Origin: an uncultured Pelagibacteraceae bacterium
GTDB lineage: Bacteria; Pseudomonadota; Alphaproteobacteria; Pelagibacterales; Pelagibacteraceae
Direction of reading: 5' to 3'
NCBI GenBank assembly: GCA_902524945.1
Contig: CABZFF010000005.1
Coordinates: 1 to 64,000, forward strand
Length of the DNA: 64,000 bases
Shown here one piece after another: positions 27,414 through 36,482 of this stretch (the stretch's first letter is position 1; every line of letters begins with the position of its first letter). The position numbers and the translations under genes are program-made. The notes under the pieces were generated by a model that searched no databases, had not been told where the DNA came from, and worked only from the letters and a program-made list of their open reading frames with translations.

Positions 27414-28676
27414 ATGCTTAATCTAAGTTTTAATTTTTTAAAAATTATCAAGGGTTTTATTTTTCCATTTTACAGAGACAAAGATTTAAAATTTATTTTC
27501 AAAAAATTACAAGAAGGTATTCCTGGAGATAAAGTAACAGCAAGATTTGTAGGTGGATGTGTGAGGAAGCATCTCTCAAATGAAAAAATAGATGATATAG
27601 ATATTGCAACAATTTTAACAACAGATCAGATCAAAGAAAAATTTAAAAATACAAATCTAAAAGTTATTGATACAGGAGTTAAACATGGAACTGTCACCAT
27701 TGTGTCCGAAAACCACAAAGTTGAATTAACAACATTAAGAAAAGATATCAAAACAGATGGAAGACACGCAGAGGTAGAACATACTGACAATTGGCAACAA
27801 GACTCTGAGAGAAGAGATTTTTCAATTAATGCAATTTATATGGATATTAATGGAAAACTTTATGATCCACAAATGGGCACAGTTGATCTTAAAAATAAAA
27901 ATATCAAGTTTATTGGAGATCCACAAAAAAGAATAGAAGAAGATTATTTAAGAATTTTAAGATTTATAAGATTTAAAGTTATGTATGATATCGTAGTTGA
28001 ACCCACAACAAGTAATGCTATTAAACAAAATCTAGATGGTATCAAAAATATCTCTAAAGAGAGAATTTTAATTGAATTATTTAAAATTTTAGATCTTAAA
28101 AATTTTTTAACAATTAACAAAAGTAGTAATTTGAAGGAAATATTTTCAATGATATTCCCTGAATTCTTGTATCTTAAAAGATTAGAAAGACTTAAAAAAA
28201 TATATCAATACTCAGAAGTAAACGTAGATATTTTGCTAGCAGTTATGTTAATCGATGAAAAAGATAATCATGAATATTTTATTCACAAATATAATGCATC
28301 TAATAAGACCAAGGAGACCTTAGAACAATTTAAAAAAAATTTAATAAAACTCAAAAATGACAAAGAATTTTTTGAAAAAAATTTAATTAAAAATATTTAT
28401 TTTAATGGGAAAAATCATTTAATAGCTCTTAATTTGATAAACTTTTCAATAAATTCAAAAGTTAAAATAAACGATTTTAAAAAAACTCTTAATAAAATTT
28501 TAAAAATTAAAGTACCTATATTTCCAATAGATGGCGAGACCCTTATACAAAAAGGGATGCAGGAGGGACAGAAGTTAGGAAATGTTTTAAAAACTTTAGA
28601 GAAAGAGTGGATTAATAATAATTTTAAAATTTCAAATGAAAGGGTCGAAGAGATAATAAAAGTAAATTCAAATTAA
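27414..28676 (+). CDS. cca: CCA tRNA nucleotidyltransferase / polynucleotide adenylyltransferase family
   Basis: Class II nucleotidyltransferase that adds or repairs the 3' CCA of tRNAs. The head domain shows RFVGGCVRKHLSNEKIDDIDIAT with the GG and DxD catalytic motifs, VELTTLRKD, the RRDFSINAIYMD nucleotide-binding motif, LYDPQMGTVDLK and RILRFIRFKVMY. The C-terminal third is helical and divergent. Poly(A) polymerase shares these motifs, but the alphaproteobacterial type is usually a CCA enzyme. The ATG lies 7 nt after tRNA-Gln, so tRNA 3' processing would leave a nearly leaderless mRNA. Confidence 0.9.
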   Translation: MLNLSFNFLKIIKGFIFPFYRDKDLKFIFKKLQEGIPGDKVTARFVGGCVRKHLSNEKIDDIDIATILTTDQIKEKFKNTNLKVIDTGVKHGTVTIVSENHKVELTTLRKDIKTDGRHAEVEHTDNWQQDSERRDFSINAIYMDINGKLYDPQMGTVDLKNKNIKFIGDPQKRIEEDYLRILRFIRFKVMYDIVVEPTTSNAIKQNLDGIKNISKERILIELFKILDLKNFLTINKSSNLKEIFSMIFPEFLYLKRLERLKKIYQYSEVNVDILLAVMLIDEKDNHEYFIHKYNASNKTKETLEQFKKNLIKLKNDKEFFEKNLIKNIYFNGKNHLIALNLINFSINSKVKINDFKKTLNKILKIKVPIFPIDGETLIQKGMQEGQKLGNVLKTLEKEWINNNFKISNERVEEIIKVNSN

Positions 28677-29149
28677 ATGTATTCAACATCAAGAATTTCA
28701 AAGTTTCTCTCCCCAGATGGTGTTGCTACACTTATCATTTCACCCTTATTTTTTCCTATAAGAGCTTTCCCTATTGGACTTTTAAAAAAAATTAAATTCT
28801 TTTTTATATCTGCTTCATCCTGGCCTACTAATCTATAAGAAATCTTTTTATCTGTTTCTAAATCTTGAACTTTTACGGTTGATCCAAAAATAACTTTTCC
28901 ATCATTTTCTATTTTATTGACATCAATTACATTCGCTCTCGCAATAATATCATTAATTGCAATTACCCGGCTTTCGATTAATGCTTGTTGCTCTTTTGCT
29001 GCATGATATTCAGCATTCTCTTTTAAATCTCCATGAGATCTTGCTTCAGCTATCGCCTCTACAATTTTTGGCCTTTGAACATTTTTTAAATCATCTAATT
29101 CCTCTTTTAAATTTTGAAGACCATTTACTGTAATTGGTTCTTTTTCCAT
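28673..29149 (-). CDS. greA: Transcription elongation factor GreA
   Basis: Rescues backtracked RNA polymerase by stimulating transcript cleavage. The N-terminal coiled coil (GLQNLKEELDDLKNVQRPKIVEAI) with the acidic tip HGDLKENAEYHAAKEQQ, and the C-terminal FKBP-like part ending IGKALIGKNKGEMISVATPSGERNFEILDVEYI, are diagnostic. The track starts at a GTG (29161) overlapping hemF; the ATG at 29149 gives the usual N-terminus MEKEPITVNGLQNL and a 2-bp gap. Its stop shares a TTAA with the cca stop. Confidence 0.95.
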   Translation of the reverse strand: MEKEPITVNGLQNLKEELDDLKNVQRPKIVEAIAEARSHGDLKENAEYHAAKEQQALIESRVIAINDIIARANVIDVNKIENDGKVIFGSTVKVQDLETDKKISYRLVGQDEADIKKNLIFFKSPIGKALIGKNKGEMISVATPSGERNFEILDVEYI

Positions 29150-29151
29150 AA

Positions 29152-29976
29152 CTATTTCCACTTTGCTTCAGGAGGAAGTGACATTAATATTGACTCTATA
29201 TTTCCCCCTGAGTTTAATCCAAATCTTGTGCCTCTATCATACAAAAGATTGAACTCCACGTATCTTCCCCGTTTGAAAAACTGCTTTTCTTTGTCTTTTT
29301 TTGTCCATTTAAATTTTTCTTTTCTCTTTATAATTTTTTTTGAAATATCTATAAAAGAAAGACCAAGTTCTCTTATAAATTTAAAGTTTTTAATCCAATC
29401 TTTAGTTTCATAGTCAAAAAAAATACCACCAATACCTCTAGCTTCTTTTCTATGTGGTAAATAAAAATATTCATCACACCATTTTTTGTATTTTTTATAA
29501 TTTTTTTTATTTTGGACACATACTTTTTTTAATTCATCATGTATCATTTTTTTTTCTTTTATATCTTTATAGCTTGGTGTTGCATCCATCCCTCCACCAA
29601 ACCACTCTTTAGAAGTTACTATAAATCTAGTGTTGAAATGTATTGCAGGCGTTTTAGGGTTTCTCATATGAGCTACCACAGAAACTCCTGATGCCCAATA
29701 TTTACCTTTCTTTTCAGCACCTAATATTTTTGATCTGAATTGTCTAGGAAAAATTCCTGAAACAGTAGATTTATTGACTCCAACTTTATCAAATATTTTC
29801 CCATTTGATAACAGAAATGAAGTTCCCCCACCTTCTTTTTTTTTGTTTTTATTCCAATCTTTTTTCGAGAATTTTACTTTATTATTTTCAAGATATTCAA
29901 ATTCTTTACAAATTTGAGTTTGTAGATATGAAAACCAGCTATCAGCCATTTTTTTTCTAAAATCAGATGTAATCAT
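29152..29976 (-). CDS. hemF: Oxygen-dependent coproporphyrinogen III oxidase
   Basis: Aerobic step of heme synthesis, coproporphyrinogen III to protoporphyrinogen IX. Motifs seen are GGGTSFLLSNGKIFDKVGVN, WASGVSVVAHMRNPKTPAIHFNTRFI, WFGGGMDATPSY, ARGIGGIFFDY and the C-terminal YVEFNLLYDRGTRFGLNSGGNIESILMSLPP. Length (274) is normal. It overlaps trmL by 4 bp and precedes greA. Heme supply fits the nearby bc1 and oxidase genes. Confidence 0.96.
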   Translation of the reverse strand: MITSDFRKKMADSWFSYLQTQICKEFEYLENNKVKFSKKDWNKNKKKEGGGTSFLLSNGKIFDKVGVNKSTVSGIFPRQFRSKILGAEKKGKYWASGVSVVAHMRNPKTPAIHFNTRFIVTSKEWFGGGMDATPSYKDIKEKKMIHDELKKVCVQNKKNYKKYKKWCDEYFYLPHRKEARGIGGIFFDYETKDWIKNFKFIRELGLSFIDISKKIIKRKEKFKWTKKDKEKQFFKRGRYVEFNLLYDRGTRFGLNSGGNIESILMSLPPEAKWK

Positions 29977-30422
29977 TTAAGTAAATTATTTTGCCTCAAA
30001 GCTTCTGTGGCCACTATCGCAACACTCATTGCAACATTTAGTGATCTAGTTTTTTTGTTCATAGGAATTTTTATTTTATTTTTAAACATTTGATGTATCT
30101 CCTCTGGAACCCCGGCACTTTCCCTTCCAAATAAAAGCATGTCATCTTTTTTAAATTTAAACGTATGATATGATTTTTTTGCCTTGGTTGTCATTAAAAC
30201 TATTCTTGATTTTTCAAATTTTTTTCTAAATGTCTCGAAGTCATTGTACCGATTAATCATACTTAAACTTAAGTAATCCATAACTACTTTTTTAAACCTA
30301 TTGTCGTTTAAATTAAAACCACATGGTTCTATCAAGTGAATTTTCAAATTTAAGCAAGCACCCAGTCTGATTATTGCTGCAGTATTTTGAGGGATATCAG
30401 GTTTGTAAAGTACTATGTGCAT
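29973..30422 (-). CDS. trmL: tRNA (cytidine/uridine-34-2'-O)-methyltransferase TrmL
   Basis: SPOUT methyltransferase that 2'-O-methylates the wobble base of certain leucine tRNAs. The compact 149-residue protein has MHIVLYKPDIPQNTAAIIRL at the N-terminus, LLFGRESAGVPEEIHQ, and the knot segment RSLNVAMSVAIVATEALRQ, all matching TrmL. It starts 88 bp from petA on the opposite strand. Confidence 0.93.
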   Translation of the reverse strand: MHIVLYKPDIPQNTAAIIRLGACLNLKIHLIEPCGFNLNDNRFKKVVMDYLSLSMINRYNDFETFRKKFEKSRIVLMTTKAKKSYHTFKFKKDDMLLFGRESAGVPEEIHQMFKNKIKIPMNKKTRSLNVAMSVAIVATEALRQNNLLK

Positions 30423-30488
30423 TATTTAAGCCTAATTTATGTGTCATTCTGACCCTAGAAATCTAAAAATATGGTTTTATTTAATAAT

Positions 30489-30494
30489 TATAAT
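30489..30494 (+). promoter_or_regulatory. Possible -10 box of the petABC promoter
   Basis: A perfect TATAAT lies 17 bp before the petA ATG in the 88-bp space shared with trmL. No convincing -35 is seen at the right spacing (the region is plain A/T), so an activator may be needed; PetR/PetP-type regulators are encoded at 40.7-41.8 kb. In such AT-rich DNA a TATAAT alone is weak evidence. Confidence 0.3.
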
Positions 30495-30510
30495 ATAAGC
30501 ACTAACATAA

Positions 30511-31032
30511 ATGAGCAAAGAAGAAAAAAAAGTTAAAAGACGAGATTTTTTATTTACAGCTAGTTACGCAGTTGGAGCTGTAGGAATCGGGGCAGTAATT
30601 TGGCCGATGATTGACCAGATGAACCCAGATAAGGCACAAAAAGCATTGGCAACTACAGAAGTTGATATAAGCCAAATAGAACCTGGTAAATCGATAACTG
30701 TTTTATGGAGAGGAAAACCCGTTTTTTTAAAGAGAAGAACTCCGGAAGAAATAAAGGAGGCCAGGGCAGTTAGCTTGGACGATTTGCCCGATCCTCAAAA
30801 GGACGAAGAAAGAGTAAAAGAAGGGAAAGATGAGTGGTTAGTAATGCTAGGTGTTTGTACTCATCTGGGGTGCGTACCTTTAAAAGACAAAGGTGATTAC
30901 AACGGATGGTTTTGTCCATGTCATGGTTCTCATTATGATGTATCTGGCAGGGTTAGAAAAGGTCCCGCACCAACTAATATGGAGATACCTAAATTTGAGT
31001 TTGTGGATAATAACACTATTAAGATTGGATAA
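30511..31032 (+). CDS. petA: Ubiquinol-cytochrome c reductase Rieske iron-sulfur subunit
   Basis: High-potential 2Fe-2S subunit of the bc1 complex. A twin-arginine-like N-terminus (KVKRRDFLFTASYAVGAVG) precedes one membrane helix; the cluster ligands are in GVCTHLGCVPL and WFCPCHGSHYDVSGRVRKGPAP. The KRRDF start fits Tat export of the folded subunit, as known for Rieske proteins. Length (173) is usual. First gene of the petABC operon, 9 bp before petB. Confidence 0.97.
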   Translation: MSKEEKKVKRRDFLFTASYAVGAVGIGAVIWPMIDQMNPDKAQKALATTEVDISQIEPGKSITVLWRGKPVFLKRRTPEEIKEARAVSLDDLPDPQKDEERVKEGKDEWLVMLGVCTHLGCVPLKDKGDYNGWFCPCHGSHYDVSGRVRKGPAPTNMEIPKFEFVDNNTIKIG

Positions 31033-31041
31033 AAAATAATT

Positions 31042-32301
31042 ATGAGCGAACATGAATACGTACCTAAGTCAAAAGCTGCTAAATGGTTTAATGATCGTTT
31101 ACCATTATTAACTCTAGGTGCGCACTTAACTGATTACCCAACTCCAAAAAACTTAAATTATTGGTGGACGTTTGGTGGAATTTTAACTTTTTGTTTGATA
31201 ACTCAAATTGTTACGGGAATTGTTCTAGCAATGCATTACGTAGCACACGCAGATTTAGCATTTGGAAGTGTTGAACATATAATGAGAAATGTTAATTATG
31301 GTTGGTTGATTAGATATATCCATAGCAATGGAGCCTCTATGTTTTTCTTAGCAGTTTATATTCATATATTTAGATCTCTATTTTATGGCTCATATAAGTC
31401 ACCAAGAGAAATAATTTGGATATTGGGATTATTAATCTATTTACTTATGATGGCAGCTGCTTTCTTAGGTTACGTTTTACCTTGGGGCCAAATGAGTTTT
31501 TGGGGAGCAACGGTAATAACTAATTTGTTTAGTGCTATACCTTTAGTAGGAGAGAGTATAACTACTTGGTTGTGGGGAGCATACTCAGTCGACAATCCTA
31601 CTTTGAATAGATTTTTCAGCTTGCACTACTTATTTCCCTTTTTAATTCTTGGATTAGTTGTTTTACATATCTGGGCGTTACACATACCCGGAAATAATAA
31701 TCCTGTTGGAATTGATATAAAGAAACCATCTAAAGATACTGTTCCTTTTCATCCCTACATTACAATTAAGGATGCATTTGCGTTATTAATGTTCATGATT
31801 ATATTTGCGGGTTTTGTATTTTTCTCACCAAATATTTTGGGCCACTCTGATAATTATATACCAGCCAATCCATTAGTTACCCCCGCCCATATTGTTCCTG
31901 AGTGGTATTTATTACCATTCTACGCAATTTTAAGATCAGTACCAGATAAATTGGGTGGTGTTATATTAATGTTTAGTGCAATATTTATTTTGTTCGTGCT
32001 GCCTTGGTTGGATACCTCAAAAGTAAGATCTGCAGTTTTTAGACCTATTTATAGACAGTTTTTCTGGATACTAGTTATTGACGTTTTAATGTTAGGTTAT
32101 GTCGGTGCTATGCCAGCAGAAGGAATTTATTTAGTCTTAGCTAGAGTAGGGACAATATATTATTTCCTTCATTTTATAGTTGTGTTACCTGTTGTAGGAT
32201 TGCTCGAGAAAACCGACCCGATCCCAATGAGTATATCCGAGCCTGTAATTACTGGTGGAGCTGAGCCGTCTCTTGCGCGGAAATTAAATGAAAAAGTTTA
32301 A
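31042..32301 (+). CDS. petB: Ubiquinol-cytochrome c reductase cytochrome b
   Basis: Membrane core of bc1, carrying hemes bL and bH and both quinone sites. The paired heme histidines are spaced as expected in helices B and D ([29 protein letters not shown] and [21 protein letters not shown]), and the Qo-site motif [18 protein letters not shown] is intact. The 419 residues give eight helices. The stop overlaps petC by 14 bp, suggesting coupled translation. Confidence 0.97.
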   Translation: MSEHEYVPKSKAAKWFNDRLPLLTLGAHLTDYPTPKNLNYWWTFGGILTFCLITQIVTGIVLAMHYVAHADLAFGSVEHIMRNVNYGWLIRYIHSNGASMFFLAVYIHIFRSLFYGSYKSPREIIWILGLLIYLLMMAAAFLGYVLPWGQMSFWGATVITNLFSAIPLVGESITTWLWGAYSVDNPTLNRFFSLHYLFPFLILGLVVLHIWALHIPGNNNPVGIDIKKPSKDTVPFHPYITIKDAFALLMFMIIFAGFVFFSPNILGHSDNYIPANPLVTPAHIVPEWYLLPFYAILRSVPDKLGGVILMFSAIFILFVLPWLDTSKVRSAVFRPIYRQFFWILVIDVLMLGYVGAMPAEGIYLVLARVGTIYYFLHFIVVLPVVGLLEKTDPIPMSISEPVITGGAEPSLARKLNEKV

Positions 32302-33070
32302 TATAATTATATACAAAATAATTATAACATTATTATTAACTACCGGATCTCTAAACAGCGCTGAAATGACTGATCCAATTAAGGTGGATTGGAGCTTTAA
32401 AGGTATAACTGGAACGTTTGATAGAGCATCATTACAGAGAGGCTTTCAAGTATATAAAGAAGTTTGCTCATCGTGTCATTCTATGCAATATCTTAGTTAC
32501 CGAAATCTCGGAGAGCCCGGTGGTCCAGAATTTACAGAGGCAGAGGTAAAAGCTATTGCGGCAAGTTTTGAGGTTACTGATGGACCAGACAACCAGGGTG
32601 AAATGTTCACTAGACCTGGAAGGCCGTCCGATATGTTTGTAAGTCCTCATCCTAATAAGGAGGCAGCAGCTGCTGCAAACGGCGGAGCGTATCCACCTGA
32701 TATGTCTGTTCTAGTTAAAGCTAGAAAAGGAGGAGCTAATTACATTTATTCAGTTCTTGTTGGTTATGAAGACCCTCCTCCAGGTGTAACTCTTGATGAT
32801 GGTGTTTACTATAATAAGTATATGATTGGTAATAAGATTAAAATGCCAAATAATTTAATGGATGGTTTAGTTGAATATGCAGACGGCACGGAATCTACTG
32901 TTGATCAAATGGCCAAAGATGTAACAACTTTTTTGGCTTGGGCTGCTGAGCCAGAACTTGAGGAGAGACATAAAACTGGTGTTAAAGTAATTATTTATTT
33001 AGTACTTTTAACAATTCTTGTTTATTTAAGCATGAAAAAAATATGGTCAAGGATTGACTCTGAAGTATAA
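32288..33070 (+). CDS. petC: Ubiquinol-cytochrome c reductase cytochrome c1
   Basis: Passes electrons from the Rieske centre to soluble cytochrome c. It has a signal peptide (residues 1-24), the heme motif CSSCH at residues 60-64, the axial Met in [22 protein letters not shown], and one C-terminal membrane anchor (about 231-250). Length (260) is typical. Its 3' end overlaps the convergent ychF gene by 24 bp, with no room for a terminator between them. Confidence 0.96.
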   Translation: MKKFNIIIYKIIITLLLTTGSLNSAEMTDPIKVDWSFKGITGTFDRASLQRGFQVYKEVCSSCHSMQYLSYRNLGEPGGPEFTEAEVKAIAASFEVTDGPDNQGEMFTRPGRPSDMFVSPHPNKEAAAAANGGAYPPDMSVLVKARKGGANYIYSVLVGYEDPPPGVTLDDGVYYNKYMIGNKIKMPNNLMDGLVEYADGTESTVDQMAKDVTTFLAWAAEPELEERHKTGVKVIIYLVLLTILVYLSMKKIWSRIDSEV

Positions 33071-34117
33071 AACATCACCATCTTTTATAATATAATCTTT
33101 ACCTTCGATTCTGAGCTTTCCATTTTCTTTACATTTTTCTGCACTACCATATTTGATAAAGTCTTCACATGTAACCGCCTCCGCCCTGATAAAGTTTTTT
33201 TCAAAATCGGTATGAATGACACTAGCTGCTTTTGGAGCAGGGGTATTTTTTTTTACTGTCCAGGCTCTACTTTCCTCTGGCCCAGAGGTAAAAAAAGTAT
33301 CTAATTTTAAAAGATCATAGCCTTCTTTAATAAGTTTATTCAAACCTGTTTTGTTAAGACCAATATCTTGCATAAATGTTTCTTTTTCATCTTTATCCAA
33401 ACCCGTGAGCTGATCTTCTATATCAGCACAAATATTGATTATTTTCTCGTTGGAAAATTTATCTTTGACCTGATGAGTATAATTATTTCCTTTAATCAAA
33501 CTTTCTTCATCTACATTACAGACTATAATTTTAGGTTTGATACTTAGTAAGCCAATACTTGATAGGAGTTTTTCCTCCTCAAAACTACTGATTTTTGCTT
33601 CCTCTCCTTTATTCAAAGTATTTAATTTTTCATTAAAAATTTTAATTTCTTTTTCGCTGAGAAGTTTTCTTTTACTCTTTTCTAATTTTTTTTGAATAAT
33701 ATCTAAATCTGAGAAAATAATTTCAGTTTTAATTGTTTCAAGATCAGCTGCGGGGTCAATTTTAGAATTAACGTGAGTAATTTTTTCGGAGTCAAAGCAT
33801 CTTACTAGATGTATAATTGCGTCAACTTCTCTTATATGGGAAAGGAATTTATTACCTAAGCCCTCGCCTTTTGATGCACCCTTCACTAATCCTGCAATGT
33901 CTACAAATGTGATATTAGTATAAATTTTTTTTTTGGAATTAGATAATTTTGCTAATTGATCTAACCTTTCATCAATAACATCCACGACTCCTATATTTGG
34001 ATCAATAGTACAAAAAGGAAAATTAGCTGCCTCAGCATTTTTTGAGGCTGTTAAGGCATTGAATAAAGTTGACTTACCAACATTTGGAAGCCCAACTATT
34101 CCACATTTAAATCCCAT
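33047..34117 (-). CDS. ychF: Ribosome-binding ATPase YchF/Obg family
   Basis: Conserved P-loop NTPase that binds ribosomes and prefers ATP. N-terminal G1 is GLPNVGKSTLFNALT, followed by ANFPFCTIDPNIGVV and DIAGLVKGASKGEGLGNKFLSHIREVDAI; the C-terminal TGS-like domain includes RAWTVKKNTPAPKAASVIHTDFEKNFIRAE. Length (356) is normal. It overlaps pth by 11 bp and petC (opposite strand) by 24 bp. Confidence 0.96.
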   Translation of the reverse strand: MGFKCGIVGLPNVGKSTLFNALTASKNAEAANFPFCTIDPNIGVVDVIDERLDQLAKLSNSKKKIYTNITFVDIAGLVKGASKGEGLGNKFLSHIREVDAIIHLVRCFDSEKITHVNSKIDPAADLETIKTEIIFSDLDIIQKKLEKSKRKLLSEKEIKIFNEKLNTLNKGEEAKISSFEEEKLLSSIGLLSIKPKIIVCNVDEESLIKGNNYTHQVKDKFSNEKIINICADIEDQLTGLDKDEKETFMQDIGLNKTGLNKLIKEGYDLLKLDTFFTSGPEESRAWTVKKNTPAPKAASVIHTDFEKNFIRAEAVTCEDFIKYGSAEKCKENGKLRIEGKDYIIKDGDVLYFRVNP

Positions 34118-34679
34118 TAAGATTTTGATTAACTTTGCTTGAAAAAAGATCTATTTTTTTGTCAATTAGGGTTGGTATTTGTTTTACAATATTTTCAGTA
34201 ATTTCTTTTATCCGCTCTTCTTCATCCTCTTTAAAATCTTCTAGCACATGATTATTAACTTTCCTCTTTTGTTTTGGGTGCCCAATTCCTATTCTTACTC
34301 TTGAGTAATCTTTACCAATAAATTTGTCGATTGACTCAATCCCATTGTGCCCAGCACTACTTCCTCCAAATTTAGCTTTAATCTTTCCAAAATCGATATC
34401 CATATCGTCATGGAACACAATTACATCTTTAGCATCAATTTTAAAGTAATCTATAAGCTCTTTAATTGCTGTACCCGAGTTATTCATAAATGTTAATGGC
34501 TTAATTGCGTAAATTTTTTTTTCATCAATATTACCAGTGGTTAATAAACCTTTGAACTTTGGTTTTTGTTTAGAAAGTTTAAAATGAGAATTTATAGCAT
34601 CAATTATTTTAAAACCAATATTATGTCTTGTGTTAGTGTAATTAGATCCTGGATTTCCTAATCCAACAAGTAAAAGCAT
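34107..34679 (-). CDS. pth: Peptidyl-tRNA hydrolase
   Basis: Releases peptides from tRNAs that drop off ribosomes. The N-terminus LLLVGLGNPGSNYTNTRHNIGF, KPLTFMNNSGTAIKEL, FHDDMDIDFGKIKAKFGGSSAGHNGIESI and YSRVRIGIGHP carry the catalytic His, Asn and Asp of the family. It lies 5 bp after rplY, the usual rplY-pth-ychF order. Confidence 0.96.
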   Translation of the reverse strand: MLLLVGLGNPGSNYTNTRHNIGFKIIDAINSHFKLSKQKPKFKGLLTTGNIDEKKIYAIKPLTFMNNSGTAIKELIDYFKIDAKDVIVFHDDMDIDFGKIKAKFGGSSAGHNGIESIDKFIGKDYSRVRIGIGHPKQKRKVNNHVLEDFKEDEEERIKEITENIVKQIPTLIDKKIDLFSSKVNQNLNGI

Positions 34680-34684
34680 ATTAA

Positions 34685-35452
34685 TTATTTTTTTTCAGCA
34701 GGTTTCTTTTCAGCAGATTTCTTCTCAGCAGGTTTCTTCTCATCAGATTTTTTATCTGAGGCTGTAACTTTTCCTTTGTCATCTTTTTTAACTGCATCTC
34801 CTTCTTTTGTAGCTGCTTCGGATCCCTCAACTGGAGTTTCTCCCTCCACACCTTCAGAAGCAGTTTCTTCTGCTGGTTTCTCAGGCTCTTTGATTACTGT
34901 GGGAGCCGCAACAGTAGCTACGACAAAATCACGATCTACTATAGTTGGTTCAACACTTTCAGGAAGTTTTACAGAGGAAATTTTAATACTAGTTCCAATA
35001 TCTGTTCCAGCAAGGTCCACTATAATTTCATTCGGTATCTGCTCGGCAGGACATTTTAACTCTACTTTCCTTCTTACAATGTTAAGCACACCACCCCTTT
35101 TTAAACCTGGTGAATCTGGATGATTAATGAATTTAACAGGGATTTCTAAAATAATTTTTTTTCCAGATATAATCCTCATAAAGTCAATATGAATTGGTTC
35201 TTCAGAAATAACGTTAAATGCAACATCTCTCGGTATTACTCTTTCTTTTTTACCTTCAATTTCGAGCTCTAACACTTTTGATAAAAACGTTTCTGAATTG
35301 ATAATACTGGAGAAATCTCTTTTACTTACAGATATATTTTGATTAGGATTTTTACCACCATATATAATAGCTGGAATTAAACCATCAGCTCGTAATTTAT
35401 TGTTGGAGCCAGAGGTTAGGTTCTTTCTTAAATTTGCTTTTAGATTGCTCAT
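34685..35452 (-). CDS. rplY: 50S ribosomal protein L25/general stress protein Ctc
   Basis: Binds 5S rRNA. The N-terminal L25 domain (NLRKNLTSGSNNKLRADGLIPAIIYGGKNPNQNISV) is followed by the beta-rich Ctc domain (IHIDFMRI ... LKRGGVLNIVRRKVELKCP). The last 65 residues form an acidic then Lys/Ala-rich tail ending in repeats of AEKKP/S. That tail is encoded by a 15-bp tandem repeat. The size (255) is at the long end for the family, and the tail is probably disordered and able to contact RNA. Confidence 0.94.
   Translation of the reverse strand: MSNLKANLRKNLTSGSNNKLRADGLIPAIIYGGKNPNQNISVSKRDFSSIINSETFLSKVLELEIEGKKERVIPRDVAFNVISEEPIHIDFMRIISGKKIILEIPVKFINHPDSPGLKRGGVLNIVRRKVELKCPAEQIPNEIIVDLAGTDIGTSIKISSVKLPESVEPTIVDRDFVVATVAAPTVIKEPEKPAEETASEGVEGETPVEGSEAATKEGDAVKKDDKGKVTASDKKSDEKKPAEKKSAEKKPAEKK
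34695..34754. repeat. 15-bp tandem repeat in the rplY 3' end
   Basis: Four successive copies of a 15-bp unit, TCAGCAGGTTTCTTT and close variants, encode the (K)KPAEK/KSAEK tail of L25. Units start at 34695, 34710, 34725 and 34740 and the last is the most diverged. The array stays in frame, so copy number changes would lengthen or shorten the tail by five residues. Confidence 0.85.
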
Positions 35453-35501
35453 AAAATTATTAAAATGCGTATATAACGTAAGTTCTTTACTAAAACAAGT
35501 G

Positions 35502-36434
35502 TTAATTGAATAAATCTGATACCGAATTTGAGTTGGCTATCCTTTTAATTGCTTCTGACATTAGTGAGGCAATAGATAACACCTCAATTTTATTATTATC
35601 TTTAATTTTTTTAGCATTTTCAATAGTGTCAGTGATTATTAATTTTTTAATTTTTGAATTTTTAATTTTTTTTACAGCATCTCCACTTAAAACAGCGTGA
35701 GTAATAAAAACATAGACTTCATTCGCTCCATTTTTTTTCAAAGCGTCAACAGCATTAACAATAGTTCCTCCGCTATCTATTATGTCATCTACAATTATAC
35801 AAGTTTTGTTTTTCACGTCTCCTATAATATTCATCACTTCCGATTTGCCTGGAGCCGGTCTCCTTTTATCAATAATTGCTAAATCAGCTTTTATTCTTGT
35901 GGCTAAAGCTCTAGTTCTAGCAACTCCACCGACATCTGGTGAAACACAAATTAAATTTTTTGAACTTAATTTTTTTTTTATATACTTTGCAAAAAGAGGA
36001 GCGGTGTACAAATTATCAACTGGCATATCAAAAAATCCTTGAATTTGTCCAGCGTGAAGGTCTACAGTTACTACTCTAGTTGCCCCTGCATTTGAAATTA
36101 AATTTGCAACAACTTTTGCTGAAATTGATGTCCTTGGTGCTACCTTTCTATCTTGTCTTGCATATCCAAAGTAAGGAATTACCGCTGTAATAGTTTTTGC
36201 TGAAGATCTCTTTAACGCGTCTATTACTAACAAAAGTTCCATAATATTATCATTTGCAGGATTAGATGTAGATTGAATAACAAAAACACTATTTCCTCTT
36301 ATGTTTTCATTTACTTCAATATAGATTTCGCCATCGGCAAAACTTCTTATATTAGTATTTATTAACTTGAGTTTAAGATTCTTCGAAATATCTTTGCTGA
36401 GCTTAAGATTGCTAGTTCCAGATAAGATTTTCAT
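35502..36434 (-). CDS. prs: Ribose-phosphate pyrophosphokinase
   Basis: Makes PRPP from ribose 5-phosphate and ATP for nucleotide, histidine and tryptophan synthesis. Motifs: FADGEIYIEVNENIRG, FGYARQDRKVAPRTSISAK, VTVDLHAGQIQGFFD, VSPDVGGVARTRALA and the PRPP loop CIIVDDIIDSGGTI. Length (310) is standard for class I enzymes. It is separated from rplY by 49 bp and from pgeF by 48 bp, larger gaps than usual here. Confidence 0.97.
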   Translation of the reverse strand: MKILSGTSNLKLSKDISKNLKLKLINTNIRSFADGEIYIEVNENIRGNSVFVIQSTSNPANDNIMELLLVIDALKRSSAKTITAVIPYFGYARQDRKVAPRTSISAKVVANLISNAGATRVVTVDLHAGQIQGFFDMPVDNLYTAPLFAKYIKKKLSSKNLICVSPDVGGVARTRALATRIKADLAIIDKRRPAPGKSEVMNIIGDVKNKTCIIVDDIIDSGGTIVNAVDALKKNGANEVYVFITHAVLSGDAVKKIKNSKIKKLIITDTIENAKKIKDNNKIEVLSIASLMSEAIKRIANSNSVSDLFN

Positions 36435-36482
36435 GAAATGTGACTATATATACAATTATTTTACCAAGTTTTCAAATTTAAT

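Noticed and set aside
34695-34754. CRISPR-like short repeats
   Set aside because: Units are contiguous without spacers and encode an in-frame protein tail; no cas genes are present.
34776-35123. Plus-strand ORF opposite rplY with Ser/Thr-rich protein
   Set aside because: It is the antisense shadow of the repetitive L25 tail, with no homology features and no place in an operon.
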